This document shows positions 46,760 through 57,890 of a stretch of 64,000 nucleotides of DNA, piece by piece (position 1 is the stretch's first letter; the number at the start of each line of letters is the position of its first letter). The DNA is from Mycolicibacterium phlei (lineage in GTDB: Bacteria; Actinomycetota; Actinomycetes; Mycobacteriales; Mycobacteriaceae): contig NZ_CP014475.1 of NCBI RefSeq assembly GCF_001583415.1, positions 3,286,001-3,350,000 on the forward strand, written 5' to 3'. Below the pieces are notes generated by a model that had not been told where the DNA came from, ran no database searches, and saw only the letters and a list, made by a program, of their open reading frames with translations. The position numbers and the translations under genes are program-made.

Positions 46760-47401
46760 CTACTGGTAGAAGCCCGCCTCGGCGATGCGGCGACGCTCCT
46801 CGGCGGTGACGTCGACGTCGGCCGGCGACAGCAGGAACACCTTGGTGGCGACCTTGTCGAAGGAGCCGCGCAGCGCGAAGGCCAGCCCGGCGGCGAAGTC
46901 GACCAGGCGCTTGGCGTCGGCGTTGTCCATCGACACCAGGTCCATGATCACCGGGGTTCCGTCGCGGAACCGCTCACCGATGGTGCGGGCCTCGCTGTAG
47001 TCCTTGGGACGCAGCGTGGTGATCTTCGACAGCGGGCTGCCCGCGTCGAACAGCTCGGCCATCCGGCGCGGGTCCATCGCCAGCGCGCCGCGGGTGGCAC
47101 CGCCGCCCCGCATCGCGCCGAACCGCGGTGCGGGCCGCTCGAACTCGCGCGGCACCCGCATGCGCGGCTCGAACCGGTCGTCGGCGTACCCGCCCCGGTA
47201 CCCGCCCGGCGGCTCGTCGTACTCGCGGTCGTCGTACCCGCGCGGGGCCGGGCCGTACCCGTCGTCCTCGAAACGCTCCTCGCGACTACGACGCGAGTAC
47301 CCACGTGACGCGCCGCGGTCGTCGTCCTCGTAGTACTCGTCGTCGTAGTCATCCATGGGGGCCATACCGAAGTACGCCTTGACCTTGTGAAGTGTGCTCA
47401 T
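46760..47401 (-). CDS. sepF: Cell division protein SepF
   Basis: 213-residue FtsZ-binding membrane anchor. The N-terminal [18 protein letters not shown] is the amphipathic helix that inserts in the membrane. A long Asp/Tyr/Arg/Gly-rich linker covers residues about 17-100. The SepF core runs from about 120 ([25 protein letters not shown]) to [19 protein letters not shown]. In mycobacteria, which lack FtsA and ZipA, SepF is the main FtsZ tether. The ATG at 47401 is the start. It is 13 bp downstream of the YggS-like gene in one operon with ftsZ. Confidence 0.96.
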   Translation of the reverse strand: MSTLHKVKAYFGMAPMDDYDDEYYEDDDRGASRGYSRRSREERFEDDGYGPAPRGYDDREYDEPPGGYRGGYADDRFEPRMRVPREFERPAPRFGAMRGGGATRGALAMDPRRMAELFDAGSPLSKITTLRPKDYSEARTIGERFRDGTPVIMDLVSMDNADAKRLVDFAAGLAFALRGSFDKVATKVFLLSPADVDVTAEERRRIAEAGFYQ

Positions 47402-47414
47402 CGCTCGACCCTTC

Positions 47415-48218
47415 TCATTGCCTGGACTCTGGTGTCTGTGATGAAGATGTGACTGGAGTGACTACTGGTGGTGACGGTAGAGGACGTAGTCCCAATAACG
47501 CGGTACCGACACGCACACACGTCGAGCCGTGTCTCACAGCCAGTTCCAGATCACCCGACATCCCGGCCGACAATTCCAGCCGCCGGTCGTAGCTTTGCTG
47601 GACGCGCCGGTGCTCGGCCTCCAGCCGCGCGAACGCCGCGTCGGCGTCGGCGCCCAGCGGCGGGATCGCCATCAGCCCGACGAACTCCAACCCGGCCGCC
47701 GCCTCGGCGGCCGCGCACAGGGCATCCACCTCCTCGGTCCGGCGGACGTCGACGCCGCCGCGGTTCTCGTCGGCGTCGAGGCTCAGTTGTATGTAGACCC
47801 GCAGCGGTTCGGTGCGGGTTCCGGCGTCGAGCGCCTCGGCTGCCGCGCGGTCCAGGGCGACCAGCAGTTTCGGGCTGTCCACCGAGTGCGCCGCGTAGGC
47901 CCAGCGCACGATCGCGCGGGCCTTGTTGCGCTGGATCCGCCCGATCATGTGCCAGCGCACCGGCGGCAGGCCGGCGACGGCGGCGATCTCCTCCGCCTTC
48001 TTCGACGCCTCCTGTTCGCGGGATTCGCCGAACGCGGTGCACCCCAGCCGGGACAGGATCTCGACATCGGAGGCCGGGAAGAACTTCGTCACCGGCAGCA
48101 GGTCGATGTCGGCGACGTCGCGTCCTGCGGCCTCGGCGGCGGCGGCCAGCCGTGCGCGCACGGCGGCCAGGTTGTCACTCAGTTCACGTTCACGAGGGGT
48201 CGACACGTCGTGGGTCAC
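47415..48218 (-). CDS. YggS/PLPBP family pyridoxal phosphate protein (Rv2148c-like)
   Basis: 267-residue alanine racemase-fold barrel that binds PLP and buffers vitamin B6 in relatives (YggS, PROSC). The PLP lysine is in [13 protein letters not shown] near residue 45. Further blocks are [31 protein letters not shown] and [19 protein letters not shown], the last forming the phosphate pocket. The GTG at 48218 overlaps the pgeF stop (GTGA) and is preferred to an ATG at 48227. The C-terminus after LLGLRPLP is an extra serine/threonine-rich tail. Confidence 0.94.
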   Translation of the reverse strand: MTHDVSTPRERELSDNLAAVRARLAAAAEAAGRDVADIDLLPVTKFFPASDVEILSRLGCTAFGESREQEASKKAEEIAAVAGLPPVRWHMIGRIQRNKARAIVRWAYAAHSVDSPKLLVALDRAAAEALDAGTRTEPLRVYIQLSLDADENRGGVDVRRTEEVDALCAAAEAAAGLEFVGLMAIPPLGADADAAFARLEAEHRRVQQSYDRRLELSAGMSGDLELAVRHGSTCVRVGTALLGLRPLPSPPVVTPVTSSSQTPESRQ

Positions 48219-48928
48219 TCCATCCACACCAGCGACGCGAGCCTACCGGTCGGCGCGCCGCGCCGGTGGCTGAAGAGGTTACGGTCGGCGACGGTGCAGC
48301 GCGGGTCGACGTCGATCGCGGTGACGCCCAAATCCGTTAACTGCCTGACGATTCCGGCGCGCAGGTCCAGTCCCGGGGTGTTCTTCGCGGTGGTGGTGCG
48401 GCTGCCGGGCAGCGCGGCCTCGACCTCGGCGGCCATCTCCTCGGGCACCTCGTAGTTGCGCCCGCTGACCGCGGGGCCGAGCAGTGCGGAGATGTCCTCG
48501 ACGTGGGCGCCCAGCGAGCGCATCGCCTCGACCGTGCGCACCACGATGCCGTTCTGCGCGCCGACCCGTCCGGCGTGCGCGGCGCCGACCACGCCGGCGC
48601 GCGCGTCGGCCAGCAGCACCGGCACGCAGTCGGCGGTCACCACCGCAAGCGCCAGCCGCCGGCAGGCGGTGACCAGCGCGTCGGTGTCGGGCACCGGCAC
48701 GGACCGGTCCGTCGACTCGTCGACGACGGCGACGGTGGAGCTGTGCACCTGGTTCATCCAGACGATGCCGTCGTCACCGAGGCCGATCGTCTCGGCGAGC
48801 CGCCTGCGGTTGGCGGCGACCGCCGCGGGATCGTCACCGACATGGTCACCGAGGTTGAACGTGTCGAACGGTGGTTTGGATGCCCCGCCGGCACGCGTGG
48901 TCGTCACCCGCCGAATGCGAACCGTCAC
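48215..48928 (-). CDS. pgeF: Peptidoglycan editing factor PgeF (YfiH/YlmD, DUF152)
   Basis: 237-residue member of the YfiH/PgeF family (Rv2149c), zinc-containing proteins with a CNF1-like fold. In E. coli PgeF removes wrongly built UDP-MurNAc-L-Ser precursors; purine nucleoside phosphorylase or laccase activity is reported for other members. The metal triad is visible: His in VWMNQVHSSTVAV near residue 62, Cys in VTADCVPVLLAD near 100, His in GAAHAGRVGAQNG near 117. The GTG at 48928 starts 14 bp after ftsZ. The division-cluster position supports a wall quality-control role. Confidence 0.9.
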   Translation of the reverse strand: MTVRIRRVTTTRAGGASKPPFDTFNLGDHVGDDPAAVAANRRRLAETIGLGDDGIVWMNQVHSSTVAVVDESTDRSVPVPDTDALVTACRRLALAVVTADCVPVLLADARAGVVGAAHAGRVGAQNGIVVRTVEAMRSLGAHVEDISALLGPAVSGRNYEVPEEMAAEVEAALPGSRTTTAKNTPGLDLRAGIVRQLTDLGVTAIDVDPRCTVADRNLFSHRRGAPTGRLASLVWME

Positions 48929-48942
48929 GGTCGCCAGTATGG

Positions 48943-50103
48943 CTAGTGGCGCATGAACGGCGGCACGTCGACGTCATCGTCATCGTCACCGCCGATGCTG
49001 ACCGTCGCGCCGTTGGTGTGCACGGGCACGCTCGCGGGATCGGCCGGCTCGAACAGCGACGTGGCGACCTTGCCCGCCTTGCCCGGCGCGAACCCGCTGC
49101 CGCCCTGCGGCTGAGCCTGGCCCGGCGTGCTGCCGACGACCGGCTTGCGGCTCGGCCCCTGCGAGTCGAACCCGGCCGCGATCACCGTCACGCGGACCTC
49201 GTCGCCCAGCGAGTCGTCGATCACGGTGCCGAAGATGATGTTGGCGTCGGGGTGGGCGGCGTCCTGCACCAGCGACGCGGCCTCGTTGATCTCGAACAGC
49301 CCGAGGTCGCTGCCGCCGGCCACCGACAGCAGCACGCCCTGGGCGCCCTCCATCGAGGCCTCCAGCAGCGGCGAGTTGATCGCGATCTCGGCGGCCTTGA
49401 GCGCCCGGCCGTCGCCGCGGGCCGAGCCGATACCCATCAGCGCGGTGCCCGCGCCGCTCATCACGCCCTTGACGTCGGCGAAGTCGACGTTGATCAGACC
49501 GGGGGTGGTGATCAGGTCGGTGATGCCCTGTACGCCGTTGAGCAGCACCTCGTCGGCGCTGCGGAACGCGTCCATCAGCGACACCGCCGCGTCACCCATC
49601 TGCAGCAGGCGGTCGTTGGGGATGACGATCAGGGTGTCGCAGCTCTCGCGCAGCGCCTGGATGCCGGCCTCGGCCTGGTTGCTGCGCCGCTTGCCCTCGA
49701 ACGAGAACGGACGGGTCACCACGCCGACGGTCAGCGCACCGAGCTTGCGCGCGATCGACGCCACGACGGGCGCGCCGCCGGTGCCGGTGCCACCACCCTC
49801 ACCGGCGGTGACGAACACCATGTCGGCGCCGCGCAGCAGCTCCTCGATGTCGTCCTTGGCGTCCTCGGCGGCCTTCCGCCCGACCTCGGGGTCGGCGCCG
49901 GCGCCGAGACCGCGGGTGGAGTCCCGGCCGACGTCGAGTTTCACATCGGCGTCGCTCATCAACAGCGCCTGAGCGTCGGTGTTGATGGCGATGAACTCCA
50001 CGCCCTTGAGGCCCTGCTCGATCATCCGGTTGACAGCGTTGACACCGCCGCCGCCGATGCCGACCACCTTGATGACGGCGAGGTAGTTGTGTGGGGGGGT
50101 CAT
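48943..50103 (-). CDS. ftsZ: Cell division GTPase FtsZ
   Basis: 386-residue tubulin homologue that forms the Z-ring. Nucleotide pocket: [17 protein letters not shown] near residue 12, [18 protein letters not shown] near 100 (the tubulin signature), and the T7 loop [15 protein letters not shown] near 205 completes GTP hydrolysis in the neighbouring subunit. A short linker from about 315 leads to the C-terminal peptide [10 protein letters not shown], which binds SepF and FtsW. The ATG at 50103 has GGAGGAAAGG upstream; the longer frame to 50157 covers this ribosome site. A 276-bp gap before it carries the promoter region. Confidence 0.98.
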   Translation of the reverse strand: MTPPHNYLAVIKVVGIGGGGVNAVNRMIEQGLKGVEFIAINTDAQALLMSDADVKLDVGRDSTRGLGAGADPEVGRKAAEDAKDDIEELLRGADMVFVTAGEGGGTGTGGAPVVASIARKLGALTVGVVTRPFSFEGKRRSNQAEAGIQALRESCDTLIVIPNDRLLQMGDAAVSLMDAFRSADEVLLNGVQGITDLITTPGLINVDFADVKGVMSGAGTALMGIGSARGDGRALKAAEIAINSPLLEASMEGAQGVLLSVAGGSDLGLFEINEAASLVQDAAHPDANIIFGTVIDDSLGDEVRVTVIAAGFDSQGPSRKPVVGSTPGQAQPQGGSGFAPGKAGKVATSLFEPADPASVPVHTNGATVSIGGDDDDDVDVPPFMRH

Positions 50104-50178
50104 CGCGTTCGCCTTTCCTCCCAAGTTGCCTGACGACACGCCGACTTCCTTTGGCAAACCCTAAACCTCAACCAGAGG

Positions 50179-50208
50179 GTTATAGTTATGTCAAGTTGTT
50201 CAGCGCAA
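50179..50208 (-). promoter_or_regulatory. Candidate ftsZ promoter
   Basis: On the minus strand TTGCGC (50203-50208) is followed, after 18 bp, by TATAAC (50179-50184), a fair sigma-A promoter about 75 bp upstream of ftsZ. An overlapping TTGACA (50189-50194) is a better -35 box, but no good -10 box lies 17 bp beyond it. Several promoters serve ftsZ in mycobacteria, so more than one may be real. Confidence 0.45.
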
Positions 50209-50319
50209 CCAGAACGGTAGGGCGCGGTCGCGGCGTCGTGCTGCAGGCGCGCCGACACGCGCGCCAGTTTTTTCACCGGAACTTGCTCACACGGGGGCGT
50301 TCGGGGCGGAGCTGCCTGT

Positions 50320-50376
50320 CGAACGTGAGGTTATTGCCGAGAAATCGGCGAAATCTCGCCAACAAGCTCACGTTCG
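50320..50376. repeat. 57-bp imperfect palindrome after ftsQ
   Basis: The outer ten bases CGAACGTGAG and CTCACGTTCG are exact inverted copies. Inside them GCCGA-GAAA-TCGGC and GGCGA-AATC-TCGCC form two smaller, overlapping hairpins; overall about 23 of 28 base pairs match. It begins 3 bp past the ftsQ stop, on the ftsZ side. It could be an attenuator or processing site between ftsQ and ftsZ, or a copy of a dispersed palindromic repeat. Confidence 0.75.
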
Positions 50377-50379
50377 GCG

Positions 50380-51297
50380 TTACTTGACCGTCGGCAGGTC
50401 CGGGCTGGACACGTCGTAGGTGTGACCGGGCTGGGTCAGCAGCGCCGCGAGCTTGAGCGCCTTCTCCTCGGTGCGGTCGGTGGTCCCCCACACCACCTGC
50501 CGTCCGTCGATGAGCTGCAGGGTGATCGACGCTACCGACGGCGCCCCGACACGTCCCACCTGCGCGGCGACCTCCGGCCGCAGCGACGTCATCACCTGCA
50601 GTGCGGCCTTGGTGGCCGGATCGTTGGGTCCCGGCTGGTCGGTGTCGAGGTACGGCACCGGCACCGGCGGCGGGCCGACCGCGAAATCCACTCCGTCGCG
50701 GTCGAACTGGTGCGGGCCGTCCGGATAGTCCTTGATCACGACCGGCACCCGCTCGACGACCGTGATCCGCAGCGTCGACGGGTACTGGCGCTGTACCCGG
50801 GCGCTGGCCACCCGCCGGATCGCCGCCACCCGCTCGGCGACGGCGTCGGTGTCGACCTGCAGCAGCGGGGTGCCCGGCACGACGGCGGCGGCCGCGGCCA
50901 CCTCCTCCTCGGTGAGGAACTCCAGGCCGGCGATGACGGTGTCGCGCACCGACATGATCGGGGTGAAGTACAGCAGCAGGCCCACGGCGACCACCAGCAC
51001 GCTGACCAGCGTCGACCACAGCAGCACCTTCAGCCCGCGCACGGTGCCGCGCGGCAGCCGCTGCCCCTCGCCTGCCTGCCTGCCCATCGCCTTGCGTTTG
51101 GCCTCGCGGCGGGCCTGCTCGATCGCCCGGGCGCGGGCCTGCGCGGCGCGCCGCTCCTCACGCTCCCGGCGGGCGCGCCGGCGCGGCCCCTCGAAGTCCG
51201 GTGACGCCGCCGGGGGCAGGTCGGGGTCGACCGGGGCCTCGGGTGCGGCCTCGGGCTGCTGGGTGTCGTCGGGCTCGCTGTCGGTTGGCTCGCTCAC
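50380..51297 (-). CDS. ftsQ: Cell division protein FtsQ
   Basis: 305-residue bitopic divisome protein. A long charged cytosolic N-terminus (about 95 residues, rich in [18 protein letters not shown]) precedes one helix ([20 protein letters not shown]). Outside are the POTRA domain ([35 protein letters not shown]) and the FtsQ beta domain with the conserved [16 protein letters not shown]. It recruits FtsL/FtsB-like partners and FtsW. The GTG at 51297 overlaps the murC stop. A palindrome follows its stop codon. Confidence 0.95.
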   Translation of the reverse strand: MSEPTDSEPDDTQQPEAAPEAPVDPDLPPAASPDFEGPRRRARREREERRAAQARARAIEQARREAKRKAMGRQAGEGQRLPRGTVRGLKVLLWSTLVSVLVVAVGLLLYFTPIMSVRDTVIAGLEFLTEEEVAAAAAVVPGTPLLQVDTDAVAERVAAIRRVASARVQRQYPSTLRITVVERVPVVIKDYPDGPHQFDRDGVDFAVGPPPVPVPYLDTDQPGPNDPATKAALQVMTSLRPEVAAQVGRVGAPSVASITLQLIDGRQVVWGTTDRTEEKALKLAALLTQPGHTYDVSSPDLPTVK

Positions 51298-52706
51298 CTC
51301 GACTCCAACGCGCGCAGAATCTCCGCACCCAGCATCGTGACGTCGCCGGCGCCCATGGTGACCACCACGTCACCCGGGCGCGCGGCCGCGGCGACCCTGG
51401 CGGCCACCGCCGAGAAGTCCGGTATGTAGGTCACCGGCTTGGTGACGTGCTCGGCGATGCTCGCGCCGCTGACCCCGGCGATCGGCTGCTCGCGCGCGGC
51501 GTACACGTCGAGCACGAACACCTCGTCGGCGGCCGACAGCGCCTCCCCGAACTCCCGCGCGAAAATCTCTGTCCGCGAGTACAAGTGCGGCTGGAACACG
51601 ACGATCGCGCGGCCCCGCGACTCGCCGGCCAGCGTGCACACCGCGCTCAGCGCGGCGGCCACCTTCGTCGGGTGGTGGGCGTAGTCGTCGAACACCCTGA
51701 CCCCGGCGGCGGTGCCGACCAGCTCGAAGCGCCTGCGCACCCCCTCGAAGCCGGCCAGCGCGTCGAGTACCGCGTCGACCGGCGCGCCGACCTGCACGGC
51801 GGCCAGCAGCGCGGCCAGCGCGTTGAGCGCCATGTGCCGGCCCGGCACCGCCAGCCGCATGGTGCGCGGGTGCTCCTCCCCCGCCAGCTGCACGGTGGCC
51901 ACCGCCTCGGTGCCGCGCTGGGTCCAGTCGACCAGCCGGGCCGCCAGGTTGTCGCCGCTGCTGCCGTAGCGCAGCACCCGGATGCCCAGCGCCTCGGTGC
52001 GGTCGGCCAGCGCCGCCGCGCCCGGATCGTCGGCGCAGACCACCAGCGCGCCACCGGGTTTCACCCGCTCCATGAACTTGTCGAACACGTCGACGTAGGC
52101 CTGCACGCTGCCGAAGTAGTCCAGGTGGTCGGCCTCGATGTTGGTCACCACCGCGACGTCGGGGGTGTACTCCAGCAGGGAGCCGTCGCTCTCGTCGGCC
52201 TCGGCGACGAAGTACGGGCCGCTGCCGTGGTGGGCGTTGGTGCCGGCCGCGCCGAGCTCCCCGCCGACGGCGAACGACGGGTCGAACCCGGCGTGCTGCA
52301 GCGCCACGATGAGCATCGACGTCGTCGTGGTCTTGCCCGCGGTGCCGGTGACCATCAGCGTGGTGTCACCGGCCATCAGCTTGGCCAGCACCACCGGGCG
52401 CAGGATCACCGGGATACCGCGGCGCCGCGCCTCCACCAGCTCCGGGTTGGTCTTGGGGATCGCGGCGTAGGTGGTCACCACCGCCGTCGGGCCGCCGGGC
52501 AGCAGGTCCAGCGACGACGCGTCGTGGCCGATGCGCACCGTGGCGCCGCGCGCCCGCAGCGCCGCCACCGCCCGCGACTCCTTGGCGTCCGACCCGGACA
52601 CCATGCCGCCGCGGTCCAGCAGGATGCGGGCGATGCCCGACATCCCCGCTCCCCCGATGCCGACCATGTGGACCCGCTGCAGTTCCGCGGGCAGTGACTT
52701 GTTCAC
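51294..52706 (-). CDS. murC: UDP-N-acetylmuramate--L-alanine ligase
   Basis: ATP-dependent cytosolic ligase adding the first residue of the stem peptide, 470 residues. The N-terminal Rossmann motif [20 protein letters not shown] binds UDP-MurNAc. The central ATP loop is [19 protein letters not shown] near 117, followed by [14 protein letters not shown] and [14 protein letters not shown]. The C-terminal domain has [15 protein letters not shown] near 335 and [12 protein letters not shown]. The GTG at 52706 overlaps the murG stop and the gene end overlaps ftsQ, so the block is coupled. Orthologue of Rv2152c. Confidence 0.97.
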   Translation of the reverse strand: MNKSLPAELQRVHMVGIGGAGMSGIARILLDRGGMVSGSDAKESRAVAALRARGATVRIGHDASSLDLLPGGPTAVVTTYAAIPKTNPELVEARRRGIPVILRPVVLAKLMAGDTTLMVTGTAGKTTTTSMLIVALQHAGFDPSFAVGGELGAAGTNAHHGSGPYFVAEADESDGSLLEYTPDVAVVTNIEADHLDYFGSVQAYVDVFDKFMERVKPGGALVVCADDPGAAALADRTEALGIRVLRYGSSGDNLAARLVDWTQRGTEAVATVQLAGEEHPRTMRLAVPGRHMALNALAALLAAVQVGAPVDAVLDALAGFEGVRRRFELVGTAAGVRVFDDYAHHPTKVAAALSAVCTLAGESRGRAIVVFQPHLYSRTEIFAREFGEALSAADEVFVLDVYAAREQPIAGVSGASIAEHVTKPVTYIPDFSAVAARVAAAARPGDVVVTMGAGDVTMLGAEILRALESR

Positions 52707-53818
52707 GACGACCGCTTCCCCTCGCGTGCGATCTCCAGGGCGATCTCGGCGACCCGCCGGGCGGCGTCGCGGTGACCCGCCAGCGCCGCGGCCGAGGTCA
52801 TCGCCGACAGCCGCTGCTCGTCGGTGAGCAGACCGACGACGGTGTCGGCGACGAACCGCGGGGACAGGTCCGCGTCGTCGACCAGCAGCCCGCCGCCGGC
52901 GTTGACCACCGGCAGCGCGTTGAGCCGCTGTTCGCCGTTGCCGATCGGCAGCGGCACGTACACCGCGGGCAGGCCGACCGCGGTGAGCTCGGCCACCGTC
53001 ATCGCGCCGGACCGGCAGATCGCCAGGTCGGCGGCCGCGTACGCCAGGTCCATCCGGTTCAGGTACGGCACCGCGACGTACGGCGGATCACCGTCGGCGG
53101 GCTCGGGCAGCTTCAGGGTGTTCTTCGGGCCGTGGGCGTGCAGCACCGAAACACCGGCAGCGGCAAGGTCTTTGGCCGCACCGCTGACGGCGCGGTTGAG
53201 CGACTGCGCACCCTGGGAGCCGCCGAACACCAGCAGCACCTTCGCGTCCGGCGCGAAACCGAAGTGTCTGCGGGCCTCGTCGCGCAGCGCGGCGCGGTCC
53301 AGCTCGGTGATCGCCGCGCGCACCGGCATGCCGACCACCTCGACCTCGCCCAGGCCCGGATCGGGCACCGCCGAGAGCACCCGCTGGGCCACCCGCGCGC
53401 CCAGCCGGTTGGCCCAGCCGGCGCTGGCGTTGGCCTCGTGCACCACCACCGGCACCCGCCGGCGCCTGCGGCGCGCGGCCAGGTAGGCCGGGACCGCGAC
53501 GTAGCCGCCGAACCCGACGATCACGTCGGCGTCGACGGCGTCGATCACCGCGCGGGTCTGGCGCACCGCGCGGCGCACCCGCAGCGGCAGCCGCAGCAGG
53601 TCGGCCGAGAGCTTGCGGGGCAGCGGAACGGGGGTGATGAGCTCGAGGTCATACCCGCGTTCGGGGACCAGCCGGGTCTCCAGGCCGCGCTCGGTGCCCA
53701 GCGCGGTGATCCGCACGGTCGGGTCGAGCGCGGTCAGGGCGTCGGCCACCGCCATCGCCGGTTCGACGTGTCCCGCGGTGCCACCGCCCGCGAGTAGCAC
53801 GGAAACCGAGTCGCTCAC
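52703..53818 (-). CDS. murG: Lipid I N-acetylglucosaminyltransferase MurG
   Basis: Peripheral membrane GT28 enzyme that adds GlcNAc from UDP-GlcNAc to lipid I, giving lipid II; 371 residues. G-loop 1 is [21 protein letters not shown] at the N-terminus, G-loop 2 is [17 protein letters not shown] near 95, G-loop 3 is [16 protein letters not shown] near 190, and the UDP-binding [21 protein letters not shown] lies near 265. The GTG at 53818 overlaps the ftsW stop (GTGA) and removes an upstream shadow frame. It acts between MraY and the flippase. Confidence 0.97.
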   Translation of the reverse strand: MSDSVSVLLAGGGTAGHVEPAMAVADALTALDPTVRITALGTERGLETRLVPERGYDLELITPVPLPRKLSADLLRLPLRVRRAVRQTRAVIDAVDADVIVGFGGYVAVPAYLAARRRRRRVPVVVHEANASAGWANRLGARVAQRVLSAVPDPGLGEVEVVGMPVRAAITELDRAALRDEARRHFGFAPDAKVLLVFGGSQGAQSLNRAVSGAAKDLAAAGVSVLHAHGPKNTLKLPEPADGDPPYVAVPYLNRMDLAYAAADLAICRSGAMTVAELTAVGLPAVYVPLPIGNGEQRLNALPVVNAGGGLLVDDADLSPRFVADTVVGLLTDEQRLSAMTSAAALAGHRDAARRVAEIALEIAREGKRSS

Positions 53819-55323
53819 CCGTAACGCTGACCTTCCAGTGTTCGCCGCCGGCTCTTCTCCGCGCGGCCGCCTCCATGATGCCCTGCGGACCGTACCCGGC
53901 TGTCGGCGCTCCGGGGTTTGCGGCGTTCGGCGGCCGGCTTGGGCCGCGCCGGCCGGGCCCGTTTGGGGGCGGCCGCCGTCTTGGCGGACGTGCGCTCGCG
54001 GGTGCGCAGCCGGTTGCGCACCGCCTCGGTGCGCGACGGCACGTAGGGGGCGGGCAGCGGCAGCCGCAGGATCCGGTTGACCCGGTCGTCGCGGCCCGCC
54101 CGCAGCGCGGCCACCGCCTCCGGTTCGTGGCGCGCCGCGTTCGCCATCAGCCCCATGACGAAAAGGGTTGTCGCCGTTGATGTTCCACCGGCGGAGATGA
54201 GCGGCAGCTGCAGGCCGGTGACCGGGAGCAGGCCGACGACGTAGCCGACGTTGATGAAGACCTGGCCCATGATCCACAGCGTCACCGTCGCGCACAGCAG
54301 CCGCAGGAACGGGTCGACCGACCGGCGGGCGATGCGCATCCCGGTGTAGGCGAACAGCCCGAACAGGCACAGCAGCCCGGAGGCGCCGATGAACCCGAGC
54401 TCCTCGCCGACGATCGCGAAGATGAAGTCGTTGTGGGCGTTGGGCAGGTAGTTCCACTTGGCCGCACCCTGGCCCAGCCCGTCGCCGAAGACGCCGCCGT
54501 TGGCCAGCGCGAACCGGGCCTGGCGGGCCTGGTAGCCCGCGCCCTGGATGTCGGCGCCCGGGTTGAGCCACGACTGCACGCGCGCCGAGCGGTAGCCCTC
54601 GACCATGGCCAGCACCACCGCCGAGACGAAGATCATGAACAGCGAGGACAGGAACACCCGCAGCGGCAGGCCGGCGTACCAGAGCAGGCCGAGCAGGATG
54701 ATGCCCAGCGACACCGTCTGCCCCAGGTCGGGCTGGGCGACGATCAGCGCGAGCGCGACGAAGGCCGCGGGCACCAGCGGGATCAGCATCTCGCGCAGCG
54801 ACGCCTGCTCCATGCGCCGCGCGGCCAGCAGGTGGGCGCCCCAGATGGCGAACGCGATCTTGGCCAGCTCGGAGGGCTGCATGGATAGCCCGGCGACGAC
54901 GAACCAGCCGCGCGACCCGTTGGCCTCGTTGCCGATGCCGGGGATCAGCACCAGGATCAGCAGCACGATGGTCAGCGCGAAGCCGGTGAACGCGAGGTTG
55001 CGCAGCGTCTGCACGCGGATGCGCATCGCCAGGTAGAAGGCGATCAGGCCCAGGACGGTCCACAGCACCTGCTTGCCGAACACCGCCCACGGCGAGCCGT
55101 CCTGGTCGTAGGAGTACACGCCGGAGGCCGACAGCACCATGGTCAGGCCCAGCGTGGTGAGCAGCGCGACGACGGCGATGATCAGGTGAAACGACGTCAT
55201 CGGCCGGTTCAGCCAGGCGCCGATGCGGGTCCGGGGCCCGACCACGAGCACGGGTGCCCCGGTGTCGGCAGCCGTCTGCGGCGCGCCGGTCCCGCGGAGC
55301 CGCAACCGGTTGAGGATGCTCAT
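53815..55323 (-). CDS. ftsW: Septal peptidoglycan polymerase FtsW (SEDS)
   Basis: 502-residue SEDS glycosyltransferase that polymerises lipid II at the septum with PbpB as partner. Ten helices run between residues about 45 and 410. Conserved loops include [20 protein letters not shown] near 140, [15 protein letters not shown] near 190, [20 protein letters not shown] near 287 (catalytic Asp region) and [20 protein letters not shown] near 360. The C-terminal 90 residues are basic and disordered, a mycobacterial feature that binds FtsZ. The ATG at 55323 is 4 bp after the murD stop. Confidence 0.96.
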   Translation of the reverse strand: MSILNRLRLRGTGAPQTAADTGAPVLVVGPRTRIGAWLNRPMTSFHLIIAVVALLTTLGLTMVLSASGVYSYDQDGSPWAVFGKQVLWTVLGLIAFYLAMRIRVQTLRNLAFTGFALTIVLLILVLIPGIGNEANGSRGWFVVAGLSMQPSELAKIAFAIWGAHLLAARRMEQASLREMLIPLVPAAFVALALIVAQPDLGQTVSLGIILLGLLWYAGLPLRVFLSSLFMIFVSAVVLAMVEGYRSARVQSWLNPGADIQGAGYQARQARFALANGGVFGDGLGQGAAKWNYLPNAHNDFIFAIVGEELGFIGASGLLCLFGLFAYTGMRIARRSVDPFLRLLCATVTLWIMGQVFINVGYVVGLLPVTGLQLPLISAGGTSTATTLFVMGLMANAARHEPEAVAALRAGRDDRVNRILRLPLPAPYVPSRTEAVRNRLRTRERTSAKTAAAPKRARPARPKPAAERRKPRSADSRVRSAGHHGGGRAEKSRRRTLEGQRYG

Positions 55324-55327
55324 CGGT

Positions 55328-56809
55328 CTACCGGGTCAGGGCGCGGACCGCCCCGGCGAACGCGTCGCCGCGGTGGCTGTATCCGCTGAACTGGTCGAAC
55401 GACGCACCGGCCGGCGCCAGCAGGACGGTGTCCCCCGCGCGCGCCAGGCTGCGGGCGGCGTCCACCACAGCGGTCATGATCTCCTCGCCGGAGCGCTCCC
55501 CCGGGAGCGAGACCACATTTGTAACAGGACTCACATCCGACCCATTTGTCCCATGCACCCCAGAATCGTCCCCCGTCACAACCTCGATGACGGGGACATC
55601 CGGGGCGTGTCGCGATAACGCCTTGGCAACCACGTGCCGGTCGCGGCCGAGCAACACCGCGCCGACCAGCCGATTCCCCACCGAAGCCAGCAGATCGTCG
55701 ACCGAGGCACCCTTGAGCAAACCGCCTGCGATCCACACCACACGCGGATACGCCGCGATCGAGGCCTGGGCGGCGTGCGGGTTGGTGGCCTTGGAGTCGT
55801 CGACGTAGGTGACACCGTCGACGGTGGCGACGACCGCGGCGCGGTGGCTGCCGACCCGGAATCCGGCCAGCGCGGCGGCGACGGACTCCGGTGCCACGCC
55901 GACCGCGCGGGCCAGCGCGGCCGCGGCGAGCGCGTCGAGCACCCCGACCGGGCCGGCCACCGGGATCGTCGCCGCCTCGGCGAGCGCCACCCCGTCCCCG
56001 AACGCGTTGTCCACCAGCGTGCCGTCGACGACGCCGAGCTCCCCGGCGGCGGGCTCACCCAGCCGGAAGCCCACGCGGGACTCGGCCGGGGCGTCGGTGA
56101 GCAGGCCGGCGGCGACGGGATCGTCGAGGCCGACCACGGCGACGCGGCCGGTGAGCACGCGGGCCTTGTCCGCGGCGTAGGCGCGCATCGAGCCGTGCCA
56201 GTCCAGGTGGTCCTCGGCGACGTTGAGCACCACCCCGGCCTCCGGGCGCAGCGACGGCGCCCAGTGCAGCTGGAAGCTGGACAGCTCGACGGCCAGGAAC
56301 CCGGAGTGATCCCCGGTGCGGCCCTCCTCGGCCAGCACGTCGAGCACCGGGTCGCCGATGTTGCCGCACAGCAGCGCGGCGCGGCCGTCGGCGACCAGCA
56401 TCGCGTGCAGCATCGACGTCGTCGTGGTCTTGCCGTTGGTGCCGGTGACCACCAGCCAGCGCCGCGGCTCGCCGAACCAGCCGGCCCGGTCCAGCCGCCA
56501 CGCCAACTCCACGTCACCCCAGATCGGCACGCCCGCGGCGGCCGCGGCCGCCAGCACCGGGGTGTCCGGAGCGAAGCCGGGACTGGTCACCACCAGCGCG
56601 TAGTCACCGATGGTGGCCTGCGCCTCGGCGGTGGTGACGACGGTGGCGGGGGTGATCAGCCGCTGCAGCGCCAGCGGGTCGTCGTCGCAGATGGTCAGCC
56701 GTACCCCGGTCGGCTCCAGCACCGCGCTGACCGACCGGCCGGTGATCCCCGCGCCGGTGATCAGCACCCGCGCCCCGGGGCGCAGCGGCGGTACCCCTGA
56801 CCTGGTCAT
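55328..56809 (-). CDS. murD: UDP-N-acetylmuramoylalanine--D-glutamate ligase
   Basis: Adds D-glutamate to UDP-MurNAc-L-Ala using ATP, 493 residues. N-terminal UDP-binding [23 protein letters not shown] loop [19 protein letters not shown] near 125, [20 protein letters not shown] and [20 protein letters not shown] near 195, then the C-terminal [20 protein letters not shown] near 335. An insertion near residue 415 ([18 protein letters not shown]) is longer than in E. coli MurD. The ATG at 56809 follows the mraY stop by one base; upstream in-frame ATG 56857 lies within mraY and is rejected. Rv2155c orthologue. Confidence 0.96.
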   Translation of the reverse strand: MTRSGVPPLRPGARVLITGAGITGRSVSAVLEPTGVRLTICDDDPLALQRLITPATVVTTAEAQATIGDYALVVTSPGFAPDTPVLAAAAAAGVPIWGDVELAWRLDRAGWFGEPRRWLVVTGTNGKTTTTSMLHAMLVADGRAALLCGNIGDPVLDVLAEEGRTGDHSGFLAVELSSFQLHWAPSLRPEAGVVLNVAEDHLDWHGSMRAYAADKARVLTGRVAVVGLDDPVAAGLLTDAPAESRVGFRLGEPAAGELGVVDGTLVDNAFGDGVALAEAATIPVAGPVGVLDALAAAALARAVGVAPESVAAALAGFRVGSHRAAVVATVDGVTYVDDSKATNPHAAQASIAAYPRVVWIAGGLLKGASVDDLLASVGNRLVGAVLLGRDRHVVAKALSRHAPDVPVIEVVTGDDSGVHGTNGSDVSPVTNVVSLPGERSGEEIMTAVVDAARSLARAGDTVLLAPAGASFDQFSGYSHRGDAFAGAVRALTR

Positions 56810-56810
56810 C

Positions 56811-57890
56811 TCAGGCCCCGACGGTGCCGAGCCACTCGCTGTAGAACAGCGCGACACCCAGGCCGCAGGCGATGGCGGTGAGCAGCCAGAACCGGATGAT
56901 CACCGTGGTCTCCGCCCAGCCGACCAGCTCGAAGTGATGGTGGAACGGCGCCATCCGGAACACCCGGCGCCCGGTGGTGCGGAACGCCAGGATCTGGATC
57001 ACCACCGACACCACCTCGGCGACGAACAGCGCGCCCAGCACCACGGCCAGCAGCTCGGTACGGCTGGTCACCGACAGCCCGGCGATGATGCCGCCGAGCG
57101 CCAGCGACCCGGTGTCGCCCATGAAGATCTTGGCAGGCGCGGCGTTCCACCACAGAAAGCCGATACACGCCCCGGCGGTGGCGGCGGCGATGATCGCCAG
57201 GTCCAGCGGGTCGCGCACGTTGTAGCAGCCCAGCTCGGGCGCGGTGGCGCAGGCGTTGCGGAACTGCCAGAACGTGATCAGCACGTAGGCCGCGCACACC
57301 ATCGCCATGGCGCCGGCGGCCAGGCCGTCGAGGCCGTCGGTGAAGTTCACCGCGTTGGACCAGGCGCTGATCACCACGACGACGAACAGCACGAACAGGG
57401 CGGGCGGCAGCGTGACGGTGGCGATCTCGCGCACGTACGACAGTTCGGGGCTGCCCGGGGTGAGCCCGGTGGCGTTGGGGAACTGCAGCACCAGCACGCC
57501 GAACAGCACGGCGGCGAGCAGGATGCCGATCGTCTTGGCGGTCTTGTTGAGCCCGAGGTTGCGGGCGCGGCGCAGCTTGATGGAGTCGTCGACGAACCCG
57601 ACCAGGCCCAGCGACGTCGCCAGGAACAGCACCAGAAGACCCGACGCCGAGGGGCCCTTGCCGTCGATGAGCACCCCGACCAGGTGGGTGCCCAGGTAGC
57701 TGGCCCAGATGCCCGCGACGATCGCCACGCCGCCCATCGACGGGGTGCCGCGCTTCTTGTGGTGGCTCGGTGGCCCGTCCTCGCGGGTCTCGTGGCCGAC
57801 GCCCTGGCGGGTGAACACCCGGATCAGCACCGGGGTGAGCAGGATCGACACCGTCAGCGCGATACCGACGGCGATGAGGATCTGCCTCAT
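56811..57890 (-). CDS. mraY: Phospho-MurNAc-pentapeptide transferase (MraY/MurX)
   Basis: Integral membrane enzyme transferring phospho-MurNAc-pentapeptide to decaprenyl phosphate, making lipid I; 359 residues and ten helices. Motifs: [20 protein letters not shown] near residue 40, [20 protein letters not shown] near 94 with the conserved Asp pair, [16 protein letters not shown] near 185, the magnesium Asp in [13 protein letters not shown] near 256, and [14 protein letters not shown] near 315 (HHH loop). Its ATG overlaps the murF stop by 4 bp. Target of tunicamycin and capuramycin-type inhibitors. Confidence 0.97.
   Translation of the reverse strand: MRQILIAVGIALTVSILLTPVLIRVFTRQGVGHETREDGPPSHHKKRGTPSMGGVAIVAGIWASYLGTHLVGVLIDGKGPSASGLLVLFLATSLGLVGFVDDSIKLRRARNLGLNKTAKTIGILLAAVLFGVLVLQFPNATGLTPGSPELSYVREIATVTLPPALFVLFVVVVISAWSNAVNFTDGLDGLAAGAMAMVCAAYVLITFWQFRNACATAPELGCYNVRDPLDLAIIAAATAGACIGFLWWNAAPAKIFMGDTGSLALGGIIAGLSVTSRTELLAVVLGALFVAEVVSVVIQILAFRTTGRRVFRMAPFHHHFELVGWAETTVIIRFWLLTAIACGLGVALFYSEWLGTVGA

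Noticed and set aside
53818..55090. Upstream extension of the murG frame into ftsW
   Set aside because: The extra 424 codons are an out-of-frame shadow of ftsW; the glycine loop begins just after the GTG at 53818.
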